From contig JAHLEZ010000013.1 of NCBI GenBank assembly GCA_020726505.1, positions 558,001 through 622,000 on the forward strand: 64,000 nt of DNA. The letters run 5' to 3'. The notes under the pieces were generated by a model. It had not been told where the DNA came from and made no database searches. It worked only from the letters and a program-made list of their open reading frames with translations. Within the stretch, counting starts at the first letter, position 1. Each line of letters opens with the position of its first letter. This document shows, piece after piece, positions 10,842 through 22,651 of the stretch. The stretch is from Leptodontidium sp. MPI-SDFR-AT-0119 (lineage: Eukaryota; Ascomycota; Leotiomycetes; Helotiales; Leptodontidiaceae). Both the position numbers and the translations under genes were made by a program.

Positions 10842-12310
10842 ATGGCTGTCCTAAATCAAATCATGGTAGAGGCTTTCCAGGTCGTGGGAAGAGAACTCGA
10901 TCAGAGAAGCCCCAACTCCGGCCAGACGTCAACCATTGCGTCTCCCACGCCTCTCTCGCAAGCAACGACAGCAGCACCAACTCCAACCATGTCCCCAACG
11001 AACAACAACCCGAGCGGACCTACCAGCTCTCCGCTGCTGTTCTTCGTTGCTCTTGGTTTTGGTGTTGTCTTTACGAATCTATGGTGAGAATTAATTGTAG
11101 CGATCTGCATGTTTCAGGTGCTGACAACAATTAAAGGATTATCGTGGGCGTCAAGTACTGCTTCCGATACAATGCTCGCAACCGAGCGATACGAAATGGC
11201 GAAGATCCAGATCCTATCAATCTGGAGAACATGCCTGCGAGACCTCATCGTAGGAGGAGAGAGAAGAAGCTCATGACGATGGAGGAAGTGAACGAGCGAT
11301 TCCCCTTGACGAAATACAAGACTTGGGTAGCATCGCGGGCGAGAGAAGGACTTCCAACAAATGGCGGCGTTACAGCACCAACAAGCAGACCAGGAAGTGT
11401 CAGAGATGTTGATGGGGTTATGCCATCGTCACCAACAGGAACTAAGCACTCCGTCAATACGAGACCCGATACAGCTGGATCTGACCGCGAAGTTACGATC
11501 TCACCTGCGACCAACAATCTCGGGGGACAATTTGGGACAGAAAAGAAGAGCATGGATGCCACAGTCGTCGAAAAAAGCCTTGCATCACCAACTGTTGAAG
11601 AACAGAATAAACTGGAGCAGGTGAAAACCACGACTGAGACAATCAACAAGCACCCAACAACCACCAGCGAGGATGATGATGAGGAAGATGATCATATCCA
11701 TACCGCTGTACCACCTGAGCTTCTCACAAACCCTGGAGACTCTTGTGCTATTTGCATTGATACTCTCGAGGATGACGATGATATCAGAGGATTGACTTGC
11801 GGTCATGCTTTCCATGCTGGATGCTTAGATCCATGGCTCACAAGCCGTCGTGCTTGCTGTCCCCTTTGCAAGGCCGATTATTACACCCCTAAGCCTCGCC
11901 CTGAAGGAGAAATCGCAGAGCCCGACCGTACTGGCCGTCGAAGAGCAAACAACCCGCAACAGCCTCCCGCCGCTTGGCTTGCTGTCCGAGGCAACAGGTT
12001 CATGATCCCAGCACGCTTCGGTATGGGTGCTGGACCAACACCAGCGCCTGGGACAGAAGGTGCTGATAGTGCTCCTCCTTATCCTGGCCGAGTTGGTCGC
12101 CGTTCTCGCCGAGAGGCAGCGGCAGCTCAACAAGCTGATACCCCAGCTCAGCCAACTCCAAGAGCAGAACAGAATGCTGAAACCGCAGCACCAGGACGAT
12201 GGAATCCTTTCAGCAACATGAGCATGCCAGCCATGCGTCTCCCAAGACGAAACCAGCCAGCACCTGCTGAGACTTCGCCTTCCCAGCTTGAAGCTGGTAC
12301 CGTCAGATGA
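10842..12310 (+). CDS. Single-pass membrane RING-H2 protein, probable ubiquitin ligase
   Basis: Probably an E3 ubiquitin ligase anchored in an internal or plasma membrane. Two exons, 10842-11083 and 11137-12310, give 471 residues. The ATG at 10842 has a good context (caagATGg). Residues 1-60 are Ser/Thr/Pro rich. One hydrophobic helix follows at about 63-90 (FFVALGFGVVFTNLWIIVGV), with its second half across the splice junction. The cytosolic part has a basic stretch (PHRRRREKK), an acidic stretch (EDDDEEDDH) and a C3H2C3 RING, CAICIDTLEDDDDIRGL..CGHAFHAGC..CPLC, at about 235-277. The tail is low complexity, rich in Pro, Ala and Arg. Substrates cannot be inferred. It resembles other fungal TM-RING proteins rather than a named subfamily. 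Confidence 0.85.
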
Positions 12311-13429
12311 TCTCCTCGTGTTATTGCATGTTCTAATCTCTGCAACCCCCTATCCCACACTGCGAGATGAAGGACTGTACGAGTAATTTGTACTTGCAGG
12401 TACCCCCAAGCTCCACCACATCTCCCCATCAAATCTCTTCACAAACAACCTACATATCACGACTTGTACACAACCTCTATGTACACGACCGACATATGCA
12501 CACGCCTCTCACGATTTCCTCTCCGCCACCGTTTGTGCCTTTAGCGTTTCACTTTTTTTGCGATCTGTTGTTGTTTTTTTGCGTTTTGTCGAATTAGTTG
12601 GTTAGTCAACTGGATTGGTTGGTTGGTTGATCCATCAGGGGTCGGCTGGCCGTGCGTGCGTGCATGGAATGACACGATTGGAATGGAATAGGATTGAGGA
12701 AGGGACGCTGGATCGAATCCGGGTTCTGGTCGCTTGCTCTGGGAAGCTTGGAATGGAGGGAAGCGAGGGAAAGCTATGGATGGTAGACGGACAGTGGGCA
12801 GGCGAAAGGGTGCAGGGAGGAAGAAAGATAACTATGATATGATGTGTATATGGAACCCGAACCGAGAAGCGCACCACCTACTTGAAAAAAATCGCAGAGC
12901 CGCTATCTACGAGACAGATAGAGGGTTTGATGATTGGCAGTAACCTAGCTAGCTGAATTTAAGAAGCAAGCTATTCTTGTTAGCAATCTACCTCCAGATC
13001 TATCTGTGACTTAACATGCTTGTTTTCTACTATGATGTAGAAAAGATTATGATACTCTTCTCGCGATAATCACATGAGTGATCCGCGAGAGTATGTGGAA
13101 GGATGGAATGTAAACAGACCTGGTCCTCGCTTGACTGGCTCCGAGGCTCCAGAACAACAATGCTGCACTCTACATACCGCACTGCTTATGCAACATCGTA
13201 CAGAAAGGAAACGAAGAATGAATGAGCCTGGTGTTGTTTAGGACATTAAGGAAGTGATGTACGCTGTGGGGTAGTTGGGTTGAAGCCAAGTCGAGTTTAT
13301 TCGGTATCATTTGTATTCCTCTTTTCAGGAAGAAGCTTCTCATGTAACTTTGGACTGCCTCTCCAAGATGGCAGGAATAGCAGGAGATCATCCTCCCCAC
13401 CGTGCTCATGTGCATATCATCCTCAATAA
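12311..13429. other. Convergent intergenic region
   Basis: Lies between the RING gene and the GPALPP gene, which point at each other, so it holds both 3' UTRs. The middle has GT-rich simple sequence (about 12595-12660). No supported gene. Confidence 0.45.
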
Positions 13430-14524
13430 TCAAAGATATCTCCCCTTCTGAAACCTCGAACCAAAATCCGCCGCCTTAGCCAACATCTCCTTCTTCTGAC
13501 CATTCCCCAACCGCCCACCAAGTGCCATATCCTTCTCCCTATCAAAACCCCTCTTACTCGGATCATCTTCCTCAACCTTCTCCCCCCTCTTCTCCTGCAA
13601 AGCCTCTCTCTCCTCATACAGACTCCTCCCACGGTTCTTCTCATTATACTCTCTGATCCTCCTTGCCGTAGCCCGCTCCTCCATCTCCAACTCCTTACTA
13701 ACGCCCTTCTTCTCCCCTCCCCCTCGTCCACTCGTAGCCGTCTCCTTGCGCCCAAGAACCTCATCCTCCAACCGCTGCCTCTTCTCCTCAGGCGTCTCCG
13801 TCCAGATAGCGCTGATGCCGCTCTTCTCAGCAGGTGCCTTCGCGCCTTTCCCCGATGCGAATTTCCGGTTCTTGAGTTTCGTAGGGTCAACTCGGCCAGT
13901 CCAGTCGCTGTCTGTGGGAGGGGCTAGCATCCATTCTGCGCGCTGCGGTTTGCTTGATTGGGCTTCTGATGCTGAGCGGGCTTTTTCTTCGGCTTGTGCG
14001 TTGAGGAGAAGGGTTTCGGCTTGTGAGCCTGGGGCTGGTGGGAGGGAGGGGCCATAGTCGTCTTCTGAGTCTGAAGAGGAGGAGTCGTTGGCGGGGTAGG
14101 AGGGCCGTTCGGAGAGGGAGCCTGGTGGGGGTGCTGGGCCTAGGACTCGTTTTCGAGGGGGTGAGGGGGGCTTTGTAGCTGCTTTTGGGGCGGAGGGTCC
14201 ATACTCGTCTTCTGAGCTGTCGTCGAGAGAGAGCTCTTCTGGGTTCTTGGTTGGTGGTAAAGAGGGCCCTAGAATGCGTTTTCCAGGGGGGCTGCTGGCT
14301 TTCTTGGGTTGGAGAGATGGGCCGTAGTCATCTTCTGAGCTGTCGTCGTCTATGTTCAGTTCGTCAGGGTTGGTCGTTGGTGGGAGGGTTGGACCAAGTG
14401 TTCGTGGAGGGGGGGCTGTTGCTGCTTGAACCTTTCGAGGGGGCGAGTGAGGTCCTTCATCTTCCTCGGTGGAGCGCTTGCGCTTTGCTAGATGAGGTGG
14501 TAGTTGAGGGCCTGCGGAAGACAT
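13430..14524 (-). CDS. GPALPP1: GPALPP-motif / DUF3752 nuclear protein
   Basis: A one-exon, 364-residue protein of the GPALPP1 (DUF3752) family. The N-terminal half repeats short G-P-x-L-P-P motifs (GPQLPP, GPTLPP, GPSLPP, GPAPPP, GPSLPP), each usually preceded by an acidic Ser-rich block such as DDSSEDEYGPS. Such tandem proline motifs suggest a scaffold. The C-terminal half is the DUF3752 region: EWMLAPPTDSDW, then a charged helical segment, and the end FGSRFQKGRYL. Human GPALPP1 is nuclear and poorly characterised, and a link to splicing or transcription is suggested only by family context. Basic tracts could serve as nuclear localisation signals. The coding strand is strongly purine biased. 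Confidence 0.85.
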   Translation of the reverse strand: MSSAGPQLPPHLAKRKRSTEEDEGPHSPPRKVQAATAPPPRTLGPTLPPTTNPDELNIDDDSSEDDYGPSLQPKKASSPPGKRILGPSLPPTKNPEELSLDDSSEDEYGPSAPKAATKPPSPPRKRVLGPAPPPGSLSERPSYPANDSSSSDSEDDYGPSLPPAPGSQAETLLLNAQAEEKARSASEAQSSKPQRAEWMLAPPTDSDWTGRVDPTKLKNRKFASGKGAKAPAEKSGISAIWTETPEEKRQRLEDEVLGRKETATSGRGGGEKKGVSKELEMEERATARRIREYNEKNRGRSLYEEREALQEKRGEKVEEDDPSKRGFDREKDMALGGRLGNGQKKEMLAKAADFGSRFQKGRYL

Positions 14525-15067
14525 TTTGACGGTTGTGGTGGGTGGGAGTTGAAATGTGCTGTGAGTGAAGCTGTATGATTCCGTGGTGGTGTTGTAAATA
14601 TATTTCGGAGGTCGGGATATTCCAGCCTTGGCTAGGTGGGTAGATGATGTATTGTAGCTGCGCCGTAACCGCGACTCGTACTCGAGTAGACGTGACCCAA
14701 CGTTTATCCTGAACGATCGGCTTGTTTTTCACAGACTGTTTGTTCTTTGATGAAGCGTAGTTGCAGATCTTCTTGAACTACTGCATTCACATGCCCTGTC
14801 CCTGAACTACCTGGAGCCTGGATCCACCGGTTCTAAGCGAAAGCCTCGTATCAAGCAGGAACCCAGCCAAGCTGGAGGTAGCTATCGTCAACTTCCACCT
14901 CAAAAGTTCCAGAGCTTCCACAACTTCCCAGAGCTGAAGCATTTCGAATCACCTACCTGCCCGATAGGATCTACTCAATGAGCTACTGAGGGGGCGAATT
15001 TCCATGATTCCACGGCCTGCGGCGCATCGACTAGAGTGAGTGAGTGGAGTGGTGGAACCATGAACCG
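14525..15067. other. Divergent promoter between GPALPP and VPS8 genes
   Basis: 543 bases between two divergently transcribed ATGs. A CTCGAG-containing stretch lies near 14680. A three-codon upstream ORF abuts the VPS8 start. No other feature is recognised. Confidence 0.4.
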
Positions 15068-15071
15068 ATGA
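15060..15071 (+). promoter_or_regulatory. Minimal upstream ORF overlapping the VPS8 start
   Basis: ATG AAC CGA TGA: the stop codon of this three-codon frame overlaps the VPS8 ATG at 15068 as ATGA. If the mRNA starts upstream of it, initiation at VPS8 would need leaky scanning or backward reinitiation. Confidence 0.4.
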
Positions 15072-18000
15072 GCTCCTCCTCTGTGGAAAACGACAGCGGT
15101 GCGGAGGAGGCTACGATAAATGGAGATGATCTGAATGGGGGAGAACACACGCCGACACGAAATACGGATGATAATGGCAGACCCGCTGCAGGGCGAATCG
15201 TTGAGCTGTTGGAGGAAGCTCGAGATGATGCTCCAACACCAGAGCAGCTGGGCAACGGAACCAATCGATATAAAGCTGCACGGCAGATAGACAGCCCTTC
15301 AGAGGATGGATCTCTAGATGCGTTACCTCAGAGAGCTGGAAGTCCCATTGACTCGTTACTGTCTGTCCCAGATGATTCTCCTTCAGTTCAGGTAGGTTAG
15401 GCAACACAAACGAAGAACTTTCCTCTAACTCAATCCGCAGGGCTCCGTACTATCATCTCCTGGTGGAAGTAGTATACTCCCATCTGTTGCCTCCAGACCC
15501 GGCCTCGAAAGTCCGACCCCATCCTTCCGGCCCTTCGACAGACGCTTTCAATCCCGCCTCTCTACCTCCAATCTCTCCGTACCCCGCGCCTCCTCTCCAT
15601 TTCTCAAAAGCCACTCTCGCACTGCTTCTCTAAGCAGTCAAATCCTACCCGACTCTGGGGACACCGATACGCCGTCCCCGCCATGGGAAGTTGTACGATG
15701 GACGAAGCTCAAGAAGATGAACGGGCAAGCGTTTTCCGAGGTTGGCAAACGCAATTTCGGCGTGCCGACGTGTATATCAGTCTCTGCATCTATAGTGTTG
15801 GGAACCTCCAAAGGAATAATTTTAATTTTCGATTACCATCAGAATCTCAAGTCAATAATTGGACCCGGAACTAAAGGTGGGTGCTCGTTTAATTTTGTTG
15901 ACATTTGATGGCGAGATGCTGATGGTTTTGGTTTAGCTGTGGAATCTGGTGCTATTACTTCAGTGGCTATCTCAGCTGATCATTTGATTGTTGCTGGTGG
16001 GCATGCTAATGGGAGCATCTTCACGTGGGAAACAGCTCGGGCGGCTCGTCCGTTTTTGCACATTCCCAGTCTTGAAGCTGGGCAGATGCTTAAGAGAACA
16101 AACGATGGACATGTGCCGAATGTTGCTATTAGACATCTGGGATTTCTTGGGACGAGACACACGGCTCTCGTTTCGGCTGATGATAGGGGTATGGCTTTCT
16201 CGCATCTGGCAACGAGAGGCTTAGGTGCTGTTGGACGTACCGTCAAAACCACGCGGATATTGGGACGGTATCCCAATGATTTGCCAGCAGCAGGAAAGTC
16301 GCGAAAGCCTAGTACTGTTCTGGCATTTGCCCCTCTTCCCCTGGGCAATGTTGAGCGGGGGACTGACTCTTTGGGATTGACTGCCATGCTCACACCTTAC
16401 CTACTGGTGATTGTGTCCACTACTCCTATTGCTCAAACACAACACAAGGCAGCACGGCCAAAAGAAGTTGCTGCCCACAGTGCCTTGAGCGGCTGCCTCG
16501 CATGGTTCCCGGCCGTCAAGCTAAAAGTGAGAGATCCAAAGACCGGCAGTGACGTGTCTAAAGTCAAGCTGGTATACTGCTGGTCAAATGTCCTGACTGT
16601 ATTGGATGTTGACGAAGTTGAATCCCCGGACAAAGACAAACCTTCGAGTCTATCTTTCAAGCCTCGAAGCAGGTGGAAAGCAGAAGAAGCCATTGTTGCC
16701 GTGCAATGGCTGAGTCGGTCTGTTTTGACAGTTCTGACTATCACGCAACGCCTCATAATTCTTGAAGATGGGAGCATGAGAATGACAGAGGCATTCGATC
16801 TTGTGCACAAACACATCTATCACCAAGACATCTTCTCGAAACAGTTGCATACGCTTGTAGAGCAACTAGACGAAGAAGATGAGTCAATGCATGGTGTTGT
16901 AGCTGATGCTTTCTACATGAGCTTTAAGGCGTATAAGAGCCGGATGTTTTTACTAGGTTTCAACGATGTCTCTATCGGCACATTGTCCAACTGGGCGGAT
17001 CGTCTCATCGCATTGATGGAGGATGGTGACTACATCGGGGCCATCCAACTCGCCACATCATACTATACAGGAGCCGCGGATAAGCTCACGATTGGGCTGC
17101 CGGAGGACACAGCACTTCGGCATTCAATGGTTCAAGATAAGCTTGTTGAGATCATGACGGCTTCGTTGAAATTTGCCTTTGGTCAGAAACAGAAACAGAC
17201 TGTTTCGACGGATGACATTCCTCTGAAGGATCTGGCCGAGGCGTGCTTTGATGCTTGTCTTAGCATTGACGACGTCGACTTTCTCTTCGAGGAAGCATAT
17301 GAGTGGTACGAGGATGGGGATGCCGAGGGGATCTTCCTCGAGACTCTGGAACCACATATCCTAGAGAAGCAGATCATCGTGATACCCCCAACAGTCGTGA
17401 AGTCTATGGTGACGCACTACGTCACGAAGGGACTGGAAAGTCGACTCGAGGAGATGATTTGCAACATGGAAACAGCAAGTCTTGACATTGACCAGGTCAC
17501 TATATTGTGCAAACAGCACAATCTCTACGACGCCCTCATCTACGTTTGGAACCAAGCACTTCACGACTACATAACGCCCCTGATAGATCTTTTGACGCTT
17601 TTGATACCCCTTGTACAGCAAGGAGATTATTTAACGAATGGCAATATCATGGAAGATCCCATTTTCGGTGTCAATGCACTTAAGATGTTTCCATACATGT
17701 CATATACTTTTACCGGACGTGTGTATCCTACGGGCGAGATTCTTGGAGATCAAGAAGCTCTGGACGCTAAAGCAGAACTGTACTGGTTCATATTCTCAGG
17801 GAGGAACATTACATGGCCCAAAAACACTGGAAAGCCATTCTTGACTCAACCCACACAGCAACATGAGCCATCGTTCCCGTACCTTCGAATGATCTTGAAG
17901 TTTGACGCTCCGAGTTTCTTGAGTGCCTTGAACGAGGCCTTTGAAGACTCTTTCTTGAACGATACTCCAGACAGAGCTGTCAACGGTGGCTCAAATCGGG

Positions 18001-19934
18001 ACTTGTCAGAAGAGCATGTCTTTGGTCTCTCTGTAAACCGCCAATATGTCATCACCATCTTGCTGGAAGTCATGAATCATAACGACTTTGCCACCGAGGA
18101 CATAATCTACCTAGACATGTTCATTGCCCGAAACCTTCCCAAATTCCCTCAATACCTGCTACTTTCGGGAACGGCACTGCATAAAGTCCTCGCGGGCTTA
18201 TGTGACTATCCCGGCGAGGATCTGGCTGATGATGCTCAACTGAGTGCCGAATACCTACTTTCGGTATACCATCCTCCGGATTTGGAAGCTCTCATTCCGT
18301 TATTTGAAAAGGCTGGGTTCTATAGAGTTCTCAAGAGCATTTACAGATCGGACAAACAGTACAGCAAACTTGTTCAGACATACTTTGATGATCCAGAAGA
18401 TCGGGAAGCTGTGTTTGACTGCATCGCAGACTGCCTCCGACCGCGTTCCGGATTGACCAGACGACAGGTTCGAGATGTTCATGAGGTTATTGAAGCCCAC
18501 GCAAGCGATCTCGTACATCTTGATGCAGTCAAATCAGCACAGGCTGTTGAGTCCTACGCACCTGCACTCCATCAGAAATTTTTGGACTCCCAGCCAGATG
18601 ACTCTGAATTGCAGTACGTATACTTGCACACGTTGTTCGAGCCCAGCGATAGTGACACGGAAGATGCCAAGGGGCCACGACACTCGGAGTTCACTGAGAA
18701 ATATGTCCAACTCATGTGCAAGTTTGATTCTGCTCACGTAGCAGCATACGTGGAACTGGTTCAAGCTAGTGATCTCAGCCTTGATAAGGTCCTTCCGTAC
18801 ATGGAAGAGAGCGGAGTCATCGATGCCGCTGTAGTTCTGATGGCTCGAGAAGGCCAGCTAAGGGCTGCCATGGACCGACTTTTGCAGCATCTCAGGAAGC
18901 TGGAGAGTGCCCTGCTAGGTCTACTGAACAGCTCGGCTGAAGACATACAGTCAATGCATGCAGGTGAAGCCATCGAAGATCTCTTGGATGCGTTGCAGAA
19001 ATACACCAATGTCGGCATTTGGTTATGTCAGGATCACACCAAGACTCCGCAATCACGGGTCATCACCTCCCCCATTCGAAAGAAGTTTTCTTCAAAGACC
19101 GAGCTTCTTCCTGACGAAGCACTTTGGTTAGATCTCATCGACATTACTGTGCAGATCACACGAAAAATATCGGCAAGCCTGGGTGATCTCCAAGAGTCGG
19201 AAGACATCGACTACGACAAGCTCCTCGCTCAGCTACGAACTCTTGTGCAACGAACTTTTACTGCCCTGTTGACTTCGACCTCCAGCCCCTCGCCATCTGG
19301 CGCCAGCTTATCATTCCTGAGAATTCTCAGAGCCTTCTTGACAAGAGCTTCCATCTCATCACCAAATTTAAGCGACCTTCGTGCTGTTCTGGCTTCGGTA
19401 TTCTCTGCTTATGCGTATGAAGAGAGTATTCTAAGTCTGGCGAACCGCCTTCTAGACAAAGATCTCTTCGTTAACGTGCAATCCGCAACCGCGCTTCGAC
19501 AACGAGGATGGAGACCCCGGGGATCCACTTGCGAGGGCTGCGGGCGACGAGTCTGGGGCCCAGGTGTTTCAGGGGACGTCTTTTCCAAATGGGAAGAACG
19601 AGAAGAGAGTGACATGAAGAGGAGGAAAGAGCGAAGATCCGAACAAGCAGGAACAGAAGTTGAGCGCGGTAAAGGGCGAGCACATGTTCGCAATACCAGC
19701 AAAGCCAGCGTCACCGAGATGGTGAAAGGAAAGGCCAAGGGCGCAGGGGAGGGCGAGGAAGAGGAGGGAGTCCAGCAGGCGAATGATACTACAGTGACGG
19801 TGCAGCCGGATTTGGGACCACTGGTGGTGTTGGCTTGTAGGCATATCTATCACCAGAGTTGTCTAGAGAGCATGCAGGTTGATGATGTGGTGAGGACTGA
19901 TGGGAGGGAATTCAGATGTCCGATAGATGGATAG
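15068..19934 (+). CDS. VPS8: CORVET subunit Vps8
   Basis: Vps8 is the Rab5/Vps21-binding subunit of the CORVET tether on early endosomes. Exons 15068-15391, 15441-15876 and 15937-19934 join to 1585 residues. Residues 1-200 are disordered and Ser rich. The family signature TKLKKMNGQAFSEVGKRNFG (about 222-241) opens the beta-propeller, which includes VLGTSKGIILIFD and VAGGHANGSIFTWE. A long alpha-solenoid follows, including the clathrin-repeat-like part around residues 500-1000. The C-terminus is a split RING-H2: CEGCGRRVW, then about 80 charged residues, then CRHIYHQSCLESM and a terminal CPIDG. The stop lies directly after the last zinc-ligand motif. The start was set by the first ATG in frame; an upstream in-frame GTG was not used. 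The gene is divergent from the GPALPP gene. Confidence 0.93.
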
Positions 19935-20820
19935 CACATACTACTAATTTACTTGTTCAAAATCCGTCCTCCGTCCTCCGTATGCAACTTCTTTGAGACG
20001 GTGTTCTATCACTTGAGGCTGAAAGTTCCAAATTGGCATAAGGAACATCCCACTTCTCGGTTGGATGACGAGGCTCCGGTTTGAGTCAGGGGTATGCATT
20101 CCGAAGGGTGAGCGCGGCTGTAGCCGTTCCCTTGCCAATGGCACGGCGCTAGTTGGGTTTCAAGATTGCGTTATTTACTTTCATTTGTACATTGGAACTT
20201 TGGATTCCACCGCACCAACAATACTAAATTACATTTACATTGAAAAGAACTACCTCAGAAACCGACAAACAATCAACTGATCATAACAAAAACCAGCCAC
20301 ATATCCAAATTCTCGGTGCGAGTTGAGTGTCGGTAAACAGAAACAGAAACACGCTCACGAGGCCTGCCCCCTTCCTCCCCGCCAGCGATTCCATTTTTGC
20401 AACACTCCTGAAACTTCGCATCGCCGAACATTGTTCCATCTCCCCCAACCCGTTGGCTTGCACTGCACGGCATTCGCTCAGCCACAAGAACAAGAACAAG
20501 CTTTTCCTTACATAAACCCTTTCACACTTTCCCCGAATGCTTGGCTCGCTTTCCACCCTCTTCCTCTGATTCATTTATTCCCTTTTTGACTGCGACATAG
20601 ATTTTCGATTGATTATTTGCTTTGTTACAGATAGATGAGATTGTAATTTGAGACGTTCTTTCCCAACACAACACAACACCACACGCAACCGAACATTCCA
20701 ATTACCTACGAACACCTTCTTCCCTTGGACACCTAGACTTCTTTTACCAACCAAGCAACACACAAACGCCACCGATTCGTCATCTTTTATTGAGAGAAGG
20801 ATATCCGTCTGCAGGGGAAA
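19935..20820. other. Intergenic region and 5' UTR
   Basis: Contains the VPS8 3' end and the leader of the Rcr-like gene. Several AAC/CAA-rich stretches of the kind seen in fungal leaders occur at 20480-20790. No gene is supported. Confidence 0.45.
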
Positions 20821-21495
20821 ATGGCGATCATTTCGGAGAGACAGGAATTCAACAACAGTGATGATTTCTATTACAACGACAGAAACAGCTTCTGGTGGAC
20901 AAAAGTATGTGCCACCTGTGAATATTGATGCCAGCAGTTCTTGTCTTGTTACTGACCCTTTGGTAGGACGGACAAATCGTCAGATGGTCCGTCTTCTTTG
21001 GACTGTTCACCCTCTTCATGGCATATATGATCGGTGGCTACTGGCATGCGAAGAGGAGAATCAACAAGGGCCTCGTGCCTCTGAGATACCATCGAGTACG
21101 TTTCTGTTCCCCTTGGCTGGCATGCAGGATAGGATACTGACGGTACATAGTGGCTTCTTAGCAGACGGGATAGAGCCAGATACGATCCGGCCTACCAGAG
21201 CCCAGCTGTCTACTACAACCAATACCCTCCACAGCAGCAGAACAGCCAGTACGGAATGTACCCAATGCCACCCCCTCTCTACAACAACGCCGACCTCCCA
21301 CCCACATACCAACCACCTGCGGGAGCCACAAAAGTCGACCCGTCACAATGGCGTGCCGAGCCAACTCGCAGACCAGCAGATACTACTGCCGAGCCTTCCC
21401 CTGCCTACGAAGCTCCTCCAGGACCTCCTCCAGCAGCCGTCCAGGCAAATCACACCGGAGCAAGTACCGTCAGCAACAATCCATACCGGCCATGA
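20821..21495 (+). CDS. Rcr-like single-pass membrane protein with PPxY motifs
   Basis: Looks like a fungal Rcr (Congo red resistance) family adaptor, which recruits Rsp5-type ubiquitin ligases to membrane cargo in the endosomal and vacuolar pathway. Exons 20821-20904, 20967-21095 and 21151-21495 give 185 residues. A short N-terminal segment ends in NSFWWTK. One membrane helix follows (about 36-55, FFGLFTLFMAYMIGGYW), then a basic stop-transfer patch (HAKRRINK). The rest is a Pro/Tyr/Gln-rich cytosolic tail with two PPxY motifs (PPLY and PPTY) for WW-domain binding. Family assignment rests on architecture rather than on one diagnostic motif. The gene is tail-to-tail with the unknown gene that follows. 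Confidence 0.72.
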
Positions 21496-21706
21496 AGGCT
21501 GTGAGGAGGGAGTTTGGGCATGAGCGACTTGGGCAGATTGTATTTCTTGTAATGCGGGGGAGTAATCGAGCGTTTTCTGGATGGATGGGGAGCATAGAAT
21601 ACCACAGACACTATCAGGAATAGATAAGTCAAAACAACAAGAATGGAGAGAAGCTTGTGTGAAAAGATTCGTCCTTTATTGATGTTCCTATTTCTCAACC
21701 CCGCGT

Positions 21707-22496
21707 TCATCCTAGGTCCATGGCATCTGGATCGTCGTCCATGAGTCCCTGAGCCATTGGTATAGTAGTCTCCCCATTCATAGTTTCTTCCGGTCCTGGT
21801 TTTCCAAATCCGGGAACCTGAGTATTGATTTTGTTTCCCTCCATGTGCCGATACCAGTCCCGAGCATTGGGAGTCTTCAGCTCAGGCTGCCGGGTATCTG
21901 CGATCCGTTTCTGCTCTTGCGCCGCCCGAGCTCTGGCTCTCGTTTCAATGATAGCCTTCCGAACACTATCCTGCTCCTCGGGCACCGTCAATGAACTTGG
22001 GATATTGTAGAGCACTAGTTGGTTATTGCCTGCCAGTTCGCCCTCGCTGTTTGCTAGTACCATGGGCGGAATACGCGTTTCGAGGAGGTGCTTCTGGATG
22101 TCTGGTAGGAAGACGAGCTTGCCATCGTCCGAGGACTCGCTGTCTGATAATTCGGCATCTAGGTCGTATATGTAGACTTTGTGCTTCGTGTTGTCCAATT
22201 GCATCACATCATCGTCTTGCGATTGTGGTCGCGCAGGGGATTTCGGCTTCGCGTTGTTGTTGGGCGTGGGATGTTCCACTGGCACGTAGAGTTTCTCGCC
22301 ATTGCGCTCTACCAAAAAGTAAACATAAGCCATAAATCCTTAATGCAGATAGAGAATTGGAATACAAACCTAGATTTAACAAGCTGAGCCGTTTATGCAA
22401 TCGCTCGTTGTCTTGCGTTTCCGCCTTTCTCTTCCTAATCTTGCTGTTCGCTTGGACTCGATCCATCGTTTCCCATCCCTCCTCTCCTCCCGACAC
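21707..22496 (-). CDS. Conserved hypothetical protein
   Basis: Not recognised. Two exons, 22496-22370 and 22308-21707, join in phase to 242 residues, with the junction reading LSLLNLERNGEKLYVPVE. The first exon is basic and helical (NSKIRKRKAETQDNERLHKRL). A shorter start at 22333 would lose this helix and read intron sequence instead. The middle has an acidic block (DAELSDSESSDDG). A segment NQLVLYNIPSSLTVPEEQDS is followed by a likely coiled coil (VRKAIIETRARARAAQEQ). The C-terminus is acidic (MDDDPDAMDLG). There is no signal peptide or membrane helix, so a nuclear or cytosolic protein is likely. Only 155 bases separate its ATG from the ATG of the mitochondrial form of ALA1, implying a shared divergent promoter. 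Confidence 0.7.
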
Positions 22497-22651
22497 ACTT
22501 CAACACCGTGCAACCCAAACCACTCCCTCCAATCAAGCAGAAACAAGAGTTCGCAGACCGTCACAGCAAGGAGTAAGAGGTCGTAAGTTTTCGCCTAGGA
22601 CACCTATCAGGACCGGGAATATTGGACAGGAAGGAGAGAGAGAGGGCGCGG

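Noticed and set aside
15044..15067. GTG-initiated extension of Vps8
   Set aside because: Nuclear genes start at ATG except in rare cases; the first in-frame ATG is at 15068.
22309..22333. Start of the unknown protein at the ATG near 22333 (MAYVYFLV)
   Set aside because: This reads the 3' end of an intron. Splicing 22370 to 22308 gives a continuous, more protein-like sequence.
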